This document shows positions 1 to 8,127 of a DNA stretch of 64,000 bases, piece by piece; positions within the stretch are counted from its first letter, which is position 1; the number at the start of each line of letters is the position of its first letter. The DNA is taken from assembly GCF_021044935.1 (NCBI RefSeq), contig NZ_JAJNMP010000002.1, positions 186,001 through 250,000 of the forward strand. The letters run 5' to 3'. Made by a program: the position numbers and the translations under genes. This DNA comes from Agromyces cavernae. GTDB taxonomy: Bacteria > Actinomycetota > Actinomycetes > Actinomycetales > Microbacteriaceae. The notes beneath the pieces were generated by a model that worked only from the letters and a program-made list of their open reading frames with translations, had not been told where the DNA came from and searched no databases.

Positions 1-1252
1 GCCGGTCTACGCGCAGGCGTACGACTTCCACTCGATCTGGCTCAACACCGCCGCGCTCGGCGAGGTCGGCATCGAGGACGACACCGTTTCGCCGCCCGGC
101 GGCGTGATCCACCGCGACGCCGCCGGCCACGCGACCGGCTACGTCGACGAGACCGCGATGCACCGGCTCGTCTGGCCGGTCATCGAATCCATGGTCACCG
201 ACGCCGATCGCGATCGCGACCTCGAGACGGCGCTGCGCGGCTACCGCGAGACGGGCGTCACCGCGACCACCGACATGGCCCTCGACGAGGGCGACCTCGC
301 GGCGATGGTCCGGGCCGAGGCCGCCGGCACCGTGACCACGCGCATCGCCGCGCACTGGCGCGTGCAGCCCACGGGCGACGAAGGGCAGAACCTCGCCCAG
401 GTCGCCCGCGCGGCCGAACTCGCCATGCGCCACCACTCCGAGTGGCTGCGCATCACCGGCATCAAGGTGCTCATCGACGGCACGGTCGACGGCTGCACGG
501 CCGCGGTCGGCGTCCCCTACTCCGACGGCAGCAGCGCCGATCCGATCTGGAGCCTCGACGAGCTCGCGCCCGTCGTGATCGCCGCCGACGCGGCCGGCCT
601 CCAGGTCGCGATGCACGCCATCGGCGACGAGGCGATCCGGATCGCCATCTCGGCCGTCGAGCAGGCGATCGTCGCGAACGGCCCCCGCGAGCGCCGCCAC
701 CGCATCGAGCACCTCGAGGTCGTCGGTCCCGACGAGATCGCCCGCCTCGCCGCCATCGGCATCACGGCGAGCATGCAACCGGTGCACGCCGACCCGTCGA
801 TCCAGGCGAACTGGCGTGCGATGCTCGGGGACGCGCGCGTCGAGCGCGGCTACCCCTGGCCCGAGATGGCCGACGCCGGCGCCCCGCTCGTGTTCGGCAC
901 CGACTCACCCACCTCGCCGCAGCCGCCGCTGCCGAACATGTTCGTCGCGGCGACCCGCCGCTCGGCGCTCGAGCCGCGCCTGCCCGCGAACCTCCCGCAT
1001 TACGCCCTGCCGCTCGCCGAGGCGATCGAGCACGGCACCCGGGATGCCGCGTGGGCCTGTCGTGCCGAGCACGACTACGGCCGCCTGGCCTCCGGCCTCC
1101 ACGCCGACTTCATCGTGCTCGACCGCGACGTGTTCGCGGCCGACGTCGACGAGCTGCTCGAGACGCAGGTACTCCGCACCGTCGTCGGCGGCCGCACGGT
1201 GCACGCCGCCGCGGGCATTCCGGCCGAGGCATCCGGTGCGGCCCGAACCTGA
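1..1252 (+). CDS. YtcJ-type amidohydrolase, 5' end outside window
   Basis: Metal-dependent amidohydrolase (amidohydrolase_3/YtcJ type), probably cytosolic, hydrolysing an amide or cyclic amide imported by the ABC system encoded just downstream. The frame is open from base 2, so the start and the N-terminal HxH metal motif lie outside the window. Visible family motifs are HSIWLNTAAL near base 30, HAIGDEA near 620, HRIEHLE near 700 and the FGTDSP segment near 893 that carries the expected metal-binding Asp. The next gene starts 52 bases downstream on the same strand. A homologue at 53463 sits beside a second ABC importer, which supports pairing of hydrolase and transporter. The substrate is unknown. 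Confidence 0.85.
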   Translation, partial: PVYAQAYDFHSIWLNTAALGEVGIEDDTVSPPGGVIHRDAAGHATGYVDETAMHRLVWPVIESMVTDADRDRDLETALRGYRETGVTATTDMALDEGDLAAMVRAEAAGTVTTRIAAHWRVQPTGDEGQNLAQVARAAELAMRHHSEWLRITGIKVLIDGTVDGCTAAVGVPYSDGSSADPIWSLDELAPVVIAADAAGLQVAMHAIGDEAIRIAISAVEQAIVANGPRERRHRIEHLEVVGPDEIARLAAIGITASMQPVHADPSIQANWRAMLGDARVERGYPWPEMADAGAPLVFGTDSPTSPQPPLPNMFVAATRRSALEPRLPANLPHYALPLAEAIEHGTRDAAWACRAEHDYGRLASGLHADFIVLDRDVFAADVDELLETQVLRTVVGGRTVHAAAGIPAEASGAART

Positions 1253-1304
1253 ACGACGTCGGGCAGCCCGGCCCGACCCTCACTCACGAAAGGCAGGTGA
1301 ACGC

Positions 1305-2315
1305 ATGAGCGAGACCACGGTGGTCGCCGCGCAGGCCGTCGCCCGCAAGCGCGGCAGCGGCCGGCAGACGGTTCGCTTCGTTCTCGGCCGCATCGGCGGC
1401 CTGTTGGCGACCCTCTTCGTCGCGAGCCTCGTCGTGTTCGGCGCCCTCTACGCCGCCCCGGGCAACCCGCTGAGCTTCCTCACGCAGGGGCGCTCGATGA
1501 CGCCCGAGGCGATCGCCGTCCTCGAGGCGCAGTACCACCTCGACGACCCCGTGTGGCTGCAGTACCTGCGCTGGCTCGGCGGCGCCCTGACCGGCGATTT
1601 CGGCACCTCGATCATCTACAACCAGCCGGTCTCGCAGGTGCTCGCCGCCCGTGCACCTGCCTCGGCACTGCTCATCATGATGGCGGCGATCATCGTCCTC
1701 CTGGCCGGACTCGCCGTCGGCGCGTACGCCGGGCTCAAGCCCGGCCTGCTCTCGCGCTCGATGATGGCCGGCGCGACCGCCGTGATGGCGGTGCCGACAT
1801 TCGTCGCCGCGGTCGTGCTCATCCTCGTGTTCGCCGTGCAGCTCGGCTGGTTTCCGGTGTTCGGCGCCGGCACGCCGGGGCTCGACGCGGTGCACCACAC
1901 GACGCTGCCGGCGATCGCGCTCGCACTCGCTTCGGTGGCGTTCGTCGGCCGGCTGTCGCAGGCCGCGATCCGGCAGGAGCTGTCGGCCGACCACGTGCAG
2001 ACCGCGATCAGCCGCGGGCTGCCGCGCCGCTTCATCGTGCAGCGCCACGTGATCCGCAACGCCGCGATGCCGGTGCTCACGGTCGCGGGCCTCACGATCG
2101 CAGGCCTCATCGCCGCCAGCGTGGTCATCGAGCAGGTGTTCCAGCTCGGCGGCCTCGGGCAGCTGCTCGTCTCGAGCGTGCAGCAGAAGGACTTCCCGGT
2201 GGTGCAGGCGATCTGCCTCGTCTACGTCGCCGCGTTCATCGTGCTCAACACCGTCATCGACCTCGCCTACGCGCTGCTCGATCCGCGAATCGGCCTCGGA
2301 AGGAGGACCTCATGA
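1305..2315 (+). CDS. Dpp/Opp-type ABC transporter permease (DppB-like)
   Basis: Inner-membrane permease of a peptide/nickel-type ABC importer, 336 residues, the usual length for DppB. After a charged N-terminus there is one membrane segment (about residues 25-47), a soluble stretch with YHLDDPVWLQYLRWL, then five more membrane segments. The EAA-like loop that contacts the ATPases includes AAIRQEL and SRGLPRRFIVQRHVIRN. ATG 1305 is preceded by AGGCAGG; longer upstream starts would run into the amidohydrolase. The stop overlaps the next start by four bases (ATGA at 2312), so translation is probably coupled. The cargo is likely the substrate of the adjacent amidohydrolase (inference). Confidence 0.93.
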   Translation: MSETTVVAAQAVARKRGSGRQTVRFVLGRIGGLLATLFVASLVVFGALYAAPGNPLSFLTQGRSMTPEAIAVLEAQYHLDDPVWLQYLRWLGGALTGDFGTSIIYNQPVSQVLAARAPASALLIMMAAIIVLLAGLAVGAYAGLKPGLLSRSMMAGATAVMAVPTFVAAVVLILVFAVQLGWFPVFGAGTPGLDAVHHTTLPAIALALASVAFVGRLSQAAIRQELSADHVQTAISRGLPRRFIVQRHVIRNAAMPVLTVAGLTIAGLIAASVVIEQVFQLGGLGQLLVSSVQQKDFPVVQAICLVYVAAFIVLNTVIDLAYALLDPRIGLGRRTS

Positions 2316-3193
2316 CCGCCGTCGCCGACAACGTCGAGGTCGAGGCGCGCATCATCGCGCGCACTGCGCGGCGCCTGCGCCATGCCGGCTCGCTCGGGGT
2401 GTCCGGGTGGATCGCCCTCGGCGCCTTCGCCGCGGTCGTGCTGATCGCCGCGATCGGCCCACTCCTCGTCACGACCGACCCCAACGCGGTGAGCCTCTCC
2501 GAGGCCTTCCAAGGGCCGAGCGCGGTGCACCCGCTCGGCACCGACGCCAGCGGCCGCGACCTGCTCGCCCGCCTCGTGTTCGGCGGCCGCACTGCGCTCA
2601 TCGGGCCGTTCCTCGTCGTCCTCTGCTCGACCATCCTCGGCACGGCGCTCGCGCTGACCGCCGTGTGGTTCGGCGGCTGGTTCGACCAGATGGTCGTGCG
2701 CGTGATCGATGCGATCTTCGCGTTCCCCGGCCTCCTGCTCGCGATCCTCGCGACGGCGCTGTTCGGTGCGGGCCTGCCGGCCGCGATCGCGGCGCTCTCG
2801 ATCGCCTACCTGCCCTACATCGCTCGCATCGTGCGGAGCGCCGCGCTCCGCGAACGGAACCTGCCCTACGTCGCGGCGCTGCGCGTGCAGGGCGTCCACG
2901 GCGCGTGGATCTCGCTGCGGCACATCTTGCCGAACATCGCCGGACTCATCGTCGCGAACGCGACCCTCGCGTTCGGCTTCGCCCTGATGGACCTCGCCGG
3001 CCTCTCCTTTATCGGCCTCGGCGTCCAGCCGCCGACCGCCGACTGGGGCGCCATGGTCGGCACCGGCATGGGCGGCATCCTGCAGGGCCACCCGGCCGAG
3101 GCGCTGTACGCCTCCGCACTCATCGTCATCACCGTCGCCGCCGTAAACGTCATCGGCGACCGCCTCAACGAACGATCGGAGGTCCGCGCATGA
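2312..3193 (+). CDS. Dpp/Opp-type ABC transporter permease (DppC-like)
   Basis: Second permease of the importer, 293 residues, DppC family. It has an N-terminal membrane segment (about residues 34-56), then the family signature HPLGTDASGRDLLARLVFGG, and four or five membrane segments including FPGLLLAILATALFG. The conserved C-terminal block GLSFIGLGVQPPTADWGAM is intact. A strong AGGAGG lies just before the ATG. It overlaps both neighbours by ATGA junctions (2312 and 3190), so it belongs to a tightly coupled operon. The paralogue at 57806 has the same architecture. Confidence 0.93.
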   Translation: MTAVADNVEVEARIIARTARRLRHAGSLGVSGWIALGAFAAVVLIAAIGPLLVTTDPNAVSLSEAFQGPSAVHPLGTDASGRDLLARLVFGGRTALIGPFLVVLCSTILGTALALTAVWFGGWFDQMVVRVIDAIFAFPGLLLAILATALFGAGLPAAIAALSIAYLPYIARIVRSAALRERNLPYVAALRVQGVHGAWISLRHILPNIAGLIVANATLAFGFALMDLAGLSFIGLGVQPPTADWGAMVGTGMGGILQGHPAEALYASALIVITVAAVNVIGDRLNERSEVRA

Positions 3194-4239
3194 CCGCGCT
3201 CCTCAATGTCAACGGCCTCACCGTCAAACTCCCCGTCATGGGGGAGCTTCGCACCGTGCTGCGCGACGTCGACCTCGAACTCGAGGCCGGCAAGACCCTC
3301 GGCCTCGTCGGCGAGTCGGGTTCGGGCAAGTCGATGACCGTTCGCACCATCGCCCGGCTGCTGCCTGATGGCGCCGACGTAAAGGGCCACGTGCGCTTCG
3401 ACGGCGCCGAGGTCTTCGACCTCCGCGGCGAGGCCCTTCGCAGGTACCGGGCCGGCGACGTCTCCATGGTGTTCCAGGACGCGCGGGCGCACACCAACCC
3501 GGTGCGCCGCATGGGCGATTTTCTCACCGAGGCACTGTGCACCAACGACCGGATGCCTCGCCGCGCCGCCGAGGCCAAGGCGATCCAGCTCCTGGCCGAC
3601 GTCGGCATCAGCGACCCCGAGCGGCGCCTCCGCCAATACCCGCACGAGCTCTCGGGCGGCCTGCTGCAGCGCGTCATGATCGCGGCCTCCGTCGCGGTGC
3701 GCCCCCGGCTGATCCTCGCCGACGAGCCCACCACCGCACTCGACGTGACGACGCAGGCCGAGGTCATGTCGATCCTCGCCCGCATGCAGGCCGAGTACGG
3801 CATGGCCGTGCTCTTCATCACGCACGACCTCGAACTCGCAGGCGCCGTCTGCGACGACACGATCGTGCTCTACGCCGGCCAGGTCGTCGAGCGCCAGCGC
3901 TCGACGCAGCTGCACCGCGACCCGCTGCACCCGTACACTGCGGCGCTCGTGCAGGCCCGCCCCGAGATCGGCCACCGGGCACGTCGCCTGCCGGCGATCC
4001 CGGGCCACCCGACCACCGCCTACGAGGCGCCCGGCGGCTGCGCCTTCGCCCCGCGCTGCCGCTTCGCGCAGGACGCATGCCGCCGCGCGGTGCCGTCACT
4101 GCTGCAGATCGGCGAGCAGGGTTCGACCCGCTGCATCCGGATGCCCGACCTGCACGGACGGCTGCTCGCGACGACGGGTGCCGGCGACGAGGCATCCGAT
4201 CACCAGCGGGCGGATGCCGCGGAGGAGGCGACCCGATGA
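3190..4239 (+). CDS. Dpp/Opp-type ABC transporter ATPase (DppD-like)
   Basis: Cytoplasmic ATPase of the importer, 349 residues. Walker A GESGSGKS is near residue 40, the Q-loop lies in VFQDARAHTNP, the ABC signature is LSGGLLQR, Walker B is LILADEPTTALD and the switch His is in FITHDLELA. The C-terminal oligopeptide-transporter extension is present, with four cysteines in GGCAFAPRCRFAQDAC and SLLQIGEQGSTRC, the usual Fe-S-type motif of DppD/OppD. ATGA overlaps link it to the upstream permease and the downstream ATPase. The signature is LSGG with L-L-Q-R rather than the more usual Q-R-Q-R; the same variant recurs in the fused ATPase at 58666, as expected for the D-type subunit. Confidence 0.93.
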   Translation: MTALLNVNGLTVKLPVMGELRTVLRDVDLELEAGKTLGLVGESGSGKSMTVRTIARLLPDGADVKGHVRFDGAEVFDLRGEALRRYRAGDVSMVFQDARAHTNPVRRMGDFLTEALCTNDRMPRRAAEAKAIQLLADVGISDPERRLRQYPHELSGGLLQRVMIAASVAVRPRLILADEPTTALDVTTQAEVMSILARMQAEYGMAVLFITHDLELAGAVCDDTIVLYAGQVVERQRSTQLHRDPLHPYTAALVQARPEIGHRARRLPAIPGHPTTAYEAPGGCAFAPRCRFAQDACRRAVPSLLQIGEQGSTRCIRMPDLHGRLLATTGAGDEASDHQRADAAEEATR

Positions 4240-5039
4240 GCGCACCGCTGCTCGCCGTCGAGAACCTGACCAAGCGCTTCGGATCCGGGCGCACCGAGAC
4301 GACCGCCGTCGCCGACGTGAGCTTCGAGCTCGCATCCGGCGGCTCGCTCGGCATCGTCGGCGAGTCGGGCTCGGGCAAGACCACCACCGCGCGCATGATC
4401 ATCGGCCTCGAGAAGCCGAGCGGGGGTCGAATCCTCTTCCGAGGCGAAGACCGCACGCAACCGGCTCGTACCGCGAAGGCCCTCCGCGAGCGCGGCCGGA
4501 ACGTCCAGATCGTGTTCCAGGACCCGTACACCTCGCTCGACCGGCGCCAGCGCATCGGCGACTGCCTCGCCGAGGTGCTCGGCGTGCACTTCAAGCTCAG
4601 CCGCGACGAGACGAAGCGACGCGTGCGCGGGCTCGGCGAGCTCGTCGGCCTCGACGAGCGCCAGCTGAACTCCCTGCCGAAGGCGCTCTCGGGCGGTCAG
4701 CGGCAGCGCGTCGCGATCGCCCGGGCCCTCGCGGCCGAGCCCGAGATCCTCATCCTCGACGAAGCGGTCTCCGCCCTGGACGTCTCCATCCAGGCGCAGA
4801 TCCTGAACCTCCTCTCCGACATCCGCGACGAGCGTGGCGTGAGCTACCTGTTCATCAGCCACGATCTCGCGGTGATCCGCCAGGTGTGCGACGACACGAT
4901 CGTCATGCGCCACGGAGCCGTCGTCGAACAGGGCGCCACCGCCGCCGTGCTCGATGACCCGCACCACGCCTACACCCGCCTGCTGCGCGACAGCGTTCCG
5001 CGCGACGGCTGGGATCCGGCATCCCTCGCACGATCCTGA
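4236..5039 (+). CDS. Dpp/Opp-type ABC transporter ATPase (DppF-like)
   Basis: Second ATPase of the importer, 267 residues. Walker A GESGSGKT, Q-loop VFQDPYTSLD, signature LSGGQRQR, Walker B LILDEAVSALD and H-loop FISHDLAV are all present. It is shorter than DppD and lacks a Cys-rich tail, as usual for the F subunit, although it ends in the typical HAYTRLLRDSVPRDGWD segment. It starts in an ATGA overlap with the upstream ATPase, 43 bases before the binding-protein gene. In the second importer of this window (58666) the D and F subunits are one polypeptide. Confidence 0.92.
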   Translation: MSAPLLAVENLTKRFGSGRTETTAVADVSFELASGGSLGIVGESGSGKTTTARMIIGLEKPSGGRILFRGEDRTQPARTAKALRERGRNVQIVFQDPYTSLDRRQRIGDCLAEVLGVHFKLSRDETKRRVRGLGELVGLDERQLNSLPKALSGGQRQRVAIARALAAEPEILILDEAVSALDVSIQAQILNLLSDIRDERGVSYLFISHDLAVIRQVCDDTIVMRHGAVVEQGATAAVLDDPHHAYTRLLRDSVPRDGWDPASLARS

Positions 5040-5082
5040 ACACCCTGTCCGCGATCACCACATCCTGAACCAGGAGCATCCG

Positions 5083-6728
5083 ATGCACACCACCACGAGG
5101 CGCATCCGCGCTGCCGTCGCTGTCGCCGGCATCGCCGCCGTCGTCGCCCTGACCGCCTGCAGCGCGGGCGAATCCACCGACACCCCGTCGCAGGGAGCCG
5201 ACGCGCTCACCACGCTCACGCCAACCGCGAAGGGCGAGGTCGACACGATCACGTGGAACGTCTTCCAGGGCGAGCCGCAGACCATCGACCCGTACCGTTC
5301 GGCCGACTACACGCCGAACATGATCAACTCGAACCTCTGCGAGAACCTGCTCGTGCAGACCCCCGAGTTCGAGATCGAGCCGAACCTCGCGAAGTCGTTC
5401 TCGAACCCCGACCCCCTCACCTGGGTCTACGAGCTGCGCGACGACGTCACCTTCTGGGACGGCACGCCGATGACGGCCGACGACGTGGTCTACAGCCTGA
5501 ACCGCCACCTCACGGATCCGACGAGCTTCTCGCACTATCTCTACCTCAACGTCGCCTCGATCGCGAAGACGGGGGAGCACCAGGTCACGATCCGTCTGAA
5601 CGCGCCCGACTACCTGCTCAACAGGAGCTGGCGAACTTCGCGGGCGTCGTCGTGCAGCAGGAGTTCGCCGAGGAGGCCGGCGAGGGCTTCGGCAGCCCCG
5701 AGACAGGCGTCATGTGCACCGGACCGTTCCGTTTCGAGAAGTGGACCCAGGGGCAGTCGATCACCGTCGCGCGCTACGACGACTACTGGAACCAGGAGCT
5801 GCAGCCCAAGGCCAAGCAGATCGAGTTCACCTTCCTCACCGACGACGCGGCGATCACCTCGGGCCTGCAGTCGGGCCAGATCGACGGCACCTTCGGCGTT
5901 CCGGTCTCGGGCGTCGCCCAGCTGAACGCCTCGGGCGTGGGCAACTACTACGTCGGCCCGGCCCCGCTCGAGACGACGCTGGTCGTGGCGAACCCTGACG
6001 GCCCGATGGGGAACGCGGACGCGCGCAAAGCGCTGCACCTCGCGATCGACTGGAAGGGCATCGGCGAGCAGGTCTACGGCGGCCTCGGCACCCCCTCGGC
6101 GCTGCAGACCCCGCCGGCCGCCTACGGCTTCGCGACCGAGCAGCTGACCGCGTACGCCGATACCGTCGCGACCGACGGCACTCCGCAGATCGAAGCGGCG
6201 AAGAAGCTCGTCGACGCCCTGCCCGCGGACGTGAAGTCCGACGCGATCAGCCTCGTCGTGCCGCAACAGAGCGAGACGCAGCAGCTCGGCGTCGCGATCA
6301 AGGACGCGGCCGACAGGATCGGCCTGAACTTCGAGCTCGAGGTCGTGCCGGCCACCGGCTACTCCAACTACCTCTACGACCCTGCAACGCGCGGCGACAC
6401 CGATCTGCTCTACACGCAGTTCTGGGCGGGCGTGCCGAACCCGCTCGACTGGATCTCGGCGACCGCGGTGACCGCCGGCATCTTCAACCAGTCGGGCTAC
6501 GACGGCATCGATGAGCTGTACTACGAGGCCGTCGCCACCGAGGACGAGGCCGAGCGCGCCGAACTCGTCGTGCAGATGGAGCAGCAGCTGTACGAGGAGA
6601 TGGGGCCGATGTTCCCGGGCGTCCGCCTCGACAACGACGTCTTCATGAACAAGCGGATCACCGGAGCACCCGCCTCTTTCTCCTATGTCTGGTATCCGTG
6701 GGCGGCTCACCTCGGCAGCGCCGAGTAG
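5083..6728 (+). pseudogene. ABC transporter peptide-type binding lipoprotein, one-base frameshift
   Basis: Solute-binding lipoprotein of SBP family 5 (DppA/OppA type). ATG 5083 follows CAGGAGCATCCG. The signal peptide ends in lipobox LTAC with Cys26, then IDPYRSADYTPN, WVYELRDDVTFWDGTPMTADDV and, in another frame, TGPFRFEKWTQGQSITVARY. The reading frame changes at about 5621-5627: upstream ends DYLLN, downstream resumes ELANFAGVVVQQEF. The interval is 1646 bases; one extra base gives 1647 (548 residues). Adding an A in the AACAGG stretch restores DYLLNKELANF. Both halves are otherwise well conserved, so this may be a sequencing error in an intact gene rather than real decay. Confidence 0.85.
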
Positions 6729-6743
6729 CGTCGCGCGGTTCGA

Positions 6744-6789
6744 CGAACGGCGGGTCCCGGATTCCGGGGGCCCGCCGTTCGGCGCTTTT
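6744..6789 (+). terminator. Rho-independent terminator after importer operon
   Basis: Arms CGAACGGCGGG (6744-6754) and CCCGCCGTTCG (6771-6781) are exact reverse complements, extended inwards by CCC/GGG. They are followed by GCGCTTTT. It lies 15 bases after the lipoprotein stop. The U-tract is short, as is common in high-GC actinobacteria. Confidence 0.7.
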
Positions 6790-6830
6790 GCCTCAGGCCA
6801 GGGCCTGCTCGAACGCAGACTTGGCCTCCG

Positions 6831-7480
6831 GTCAAGGAATTCGGCCGCGCCACCGAACTCCTGCTCATAACGAAGCAGGAGCGGCTCACCTCCAATCCGG
6901 ACGTCAACCGGTTCCTCGAGAACACCCGCTGGAGCATGAAGGGCAACTTCCTCGACGTGCCCACCGATTGCCCGACCCGTGAGCGACTCGGCTGGACGGG
7001 CGACGCCCAGGTCTTCTTCGACACCGCCGCCTACCTTATGGGCGTCGCGAGCTTCTTTCGCAAGTGGCTCCGCGACGTCCAGGACGCGCAGGCGAATTCC
7101 GGCAAGGTGGCGGCCGTCGTCCCATACAACGGCATCGCAATGATGTACGACGCGACAGGGGGATCAGTCGGCTGGGGCGACGCGCTCGTGTTGGTTCAAT
7201 ACCGCTTCTGGAAGCGATACGGGGACACCGACCTCATCCGCGAGTTCTACCCGATGATGCGGGCCTACGCGACGTTCATGCTCGCGCGATCCGGGCACAA
7301 GGACAAGCAGGCGGCGGCCGCCAACCCCTACAACCGGTACGTCTATGAGAAGGGCTTCCACCTCGGGGAATGGCTCGAGCCTGAGGAGTTCCGCGACAAG
7401 GTCTCCGGGAGGGCGGCGCCGCCGCGCACTGAGGAGCCAACCGCGTACCTCCACTACACACTCGCGCATCTCGCGGAGAC
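6831..7480 (+). pseudogene. GH78 alpha-L-rhamnosidase remnant
   Basis: An internal piece of a GH78 alpha-L-rhamnosidase (six-hairpin glycosidase fold). The readable stretch begins near VKEFGRATELL and includes GNFLDVPTDCPTRERLGWTG, SVGWGDALVLVQYRFWKRYG and FHLGEWLEPEEF. It is about 215 residues against 700-1000 for the family. No signal, N-terminal beta domains or C-terminal half of the barrel are encoded nearby, and similarity stops near HYTLAHLAE. The first in-frame ATG (6936) is inside the conserved core, so this is not a plausible functional start. Codon use resembles the neighbours. It is flanked by a terminator and a MarR gene, so a former neighbour was probably deleted. Confidence 0.8.
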
Positions 7481-7677
7481 ACGGGGAGGCATCACTCCCC
7501 GGTGCACCTCGCGAGCGGGGACCGAACGCGGCTCGCGACTGGCGTCGCCAAACCAGCTCTGACTAGTTGCGCCCGACAGGCCTTTGACGGGCTTCTCCAT
7601 GGTCGACGTTTGCGGACGGCTCGTTGGGTGGGCTGCAATTGCGGATTGGAGTGGGCGCATCAGGGCCTTCTCACGGG
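7481..7677. other. Intergenic stretch, no recognisable gene
   Basis: Together with the preceding remnant this makes almost 1 kb without an intact gene. Short open stretches exist on both strands but none resembles a known protein, and I see no transposase remnant or terminal repeats. It ends at the MarR promoter. Confidence 0.5.
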
Positions 7678-7706
7678 TTGACGTGTGCGCCATAAACACT
7701 TAACGT
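7678..7706 (+). promoter_or_regulatory. Promoter for leaderless MarR gene
   Basis: A -35-like TTGACG (7678-7683) and a -10-like TAACGT (7701-7706) are separated by 17 bases. A start about seven bases after the -10 element falls at or next to GTG 7714, consistent with a leaderless transcript. Confidence 0.5.
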
Positions 7707-7715
7707 CTTAAGTGT
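7696..7715. promoter_or_regulatory. MarR operator overlapping promoter and start codon
   Basis: Perfect inverted repeat ACACTTAA-CGTC-TTAAGTGT. It covers the predicted -10 element and runs into the GTG start codon of the MarR gene, so the regulator is likely to repress itself and the coupled hydrolase. Arm length and position fit MarR dimers. Confidence 0.7.
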
Positions 7716-8127
7716 GATCGATATCCCACATCTCCTGCACCGGATCGTCCACCAGATGGATCGCGCGGCGGATCGGACAGTCCGCCACGAGCTCGGCGTT
7801 TCGCACCGCCGCGCTATCGCGCTTCTCGTCATCGAGCGCGACGGGCCGATGAGCCAGCGCGCGCTCGCGGATGCCCTCGGCCACACGGAGCCCGCCGTGA
7901 GCGCCATGATGCGTGAGCTGGTAGAGCGCGGCGCCGTCACGCTCGAGGCCGTCGACGGTCGTGAGCGACGCGTGGTGATCACGGAGGAGGGGCGCCGCAT
8001 CGTCGCGGCGGTCCGGGCGATGACAGGGCCGATGTTCGACGCGGCGATGGCCTCGGCCGGCGTCGACAGCGAGGTGCTCGGCGACCAGTTGCAGCGCCTC
8101 GCCGCCGGACTGGGGGTCGGCCGATGA
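7714..8127 (+). CDS. MarR family transcriptional regulator
   Basis: Winged-helix DNA-binding dimer of the MarR family, 137 residues. The fold reads: dimerisation helix (residues 1-25), recognition region SQRALADALGHTEPAVSAMMRELVERG (about 50-76, given here only as a helix-turn-helix span), wing EAVDGRERRVVITEEGRR, and C-terminal helices. GTG 7714 lies inside a perfect palindrome and has no Shine-Dalgarno sequence, which fits leaderless translation. The stop overlaps the start of the alpha/beta hydrolase by ATGA (8124), so the two form an operon. The ligand is unknown; the hydrolase substrate or product is a reasonable guess. Confidence 0.9.
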   Translation: MIDIPHLLHRIVHQMDRAADRTVRHELGVSHRRAIALLVIERDGPMSQRALADALGHTEPAVSAMMRELVERGAVTLEAVDGRERRVVITEEGRRIVAAVRAMTGPMFDAAMASAGVDSEVLGDQLQRLAAGLGVGR

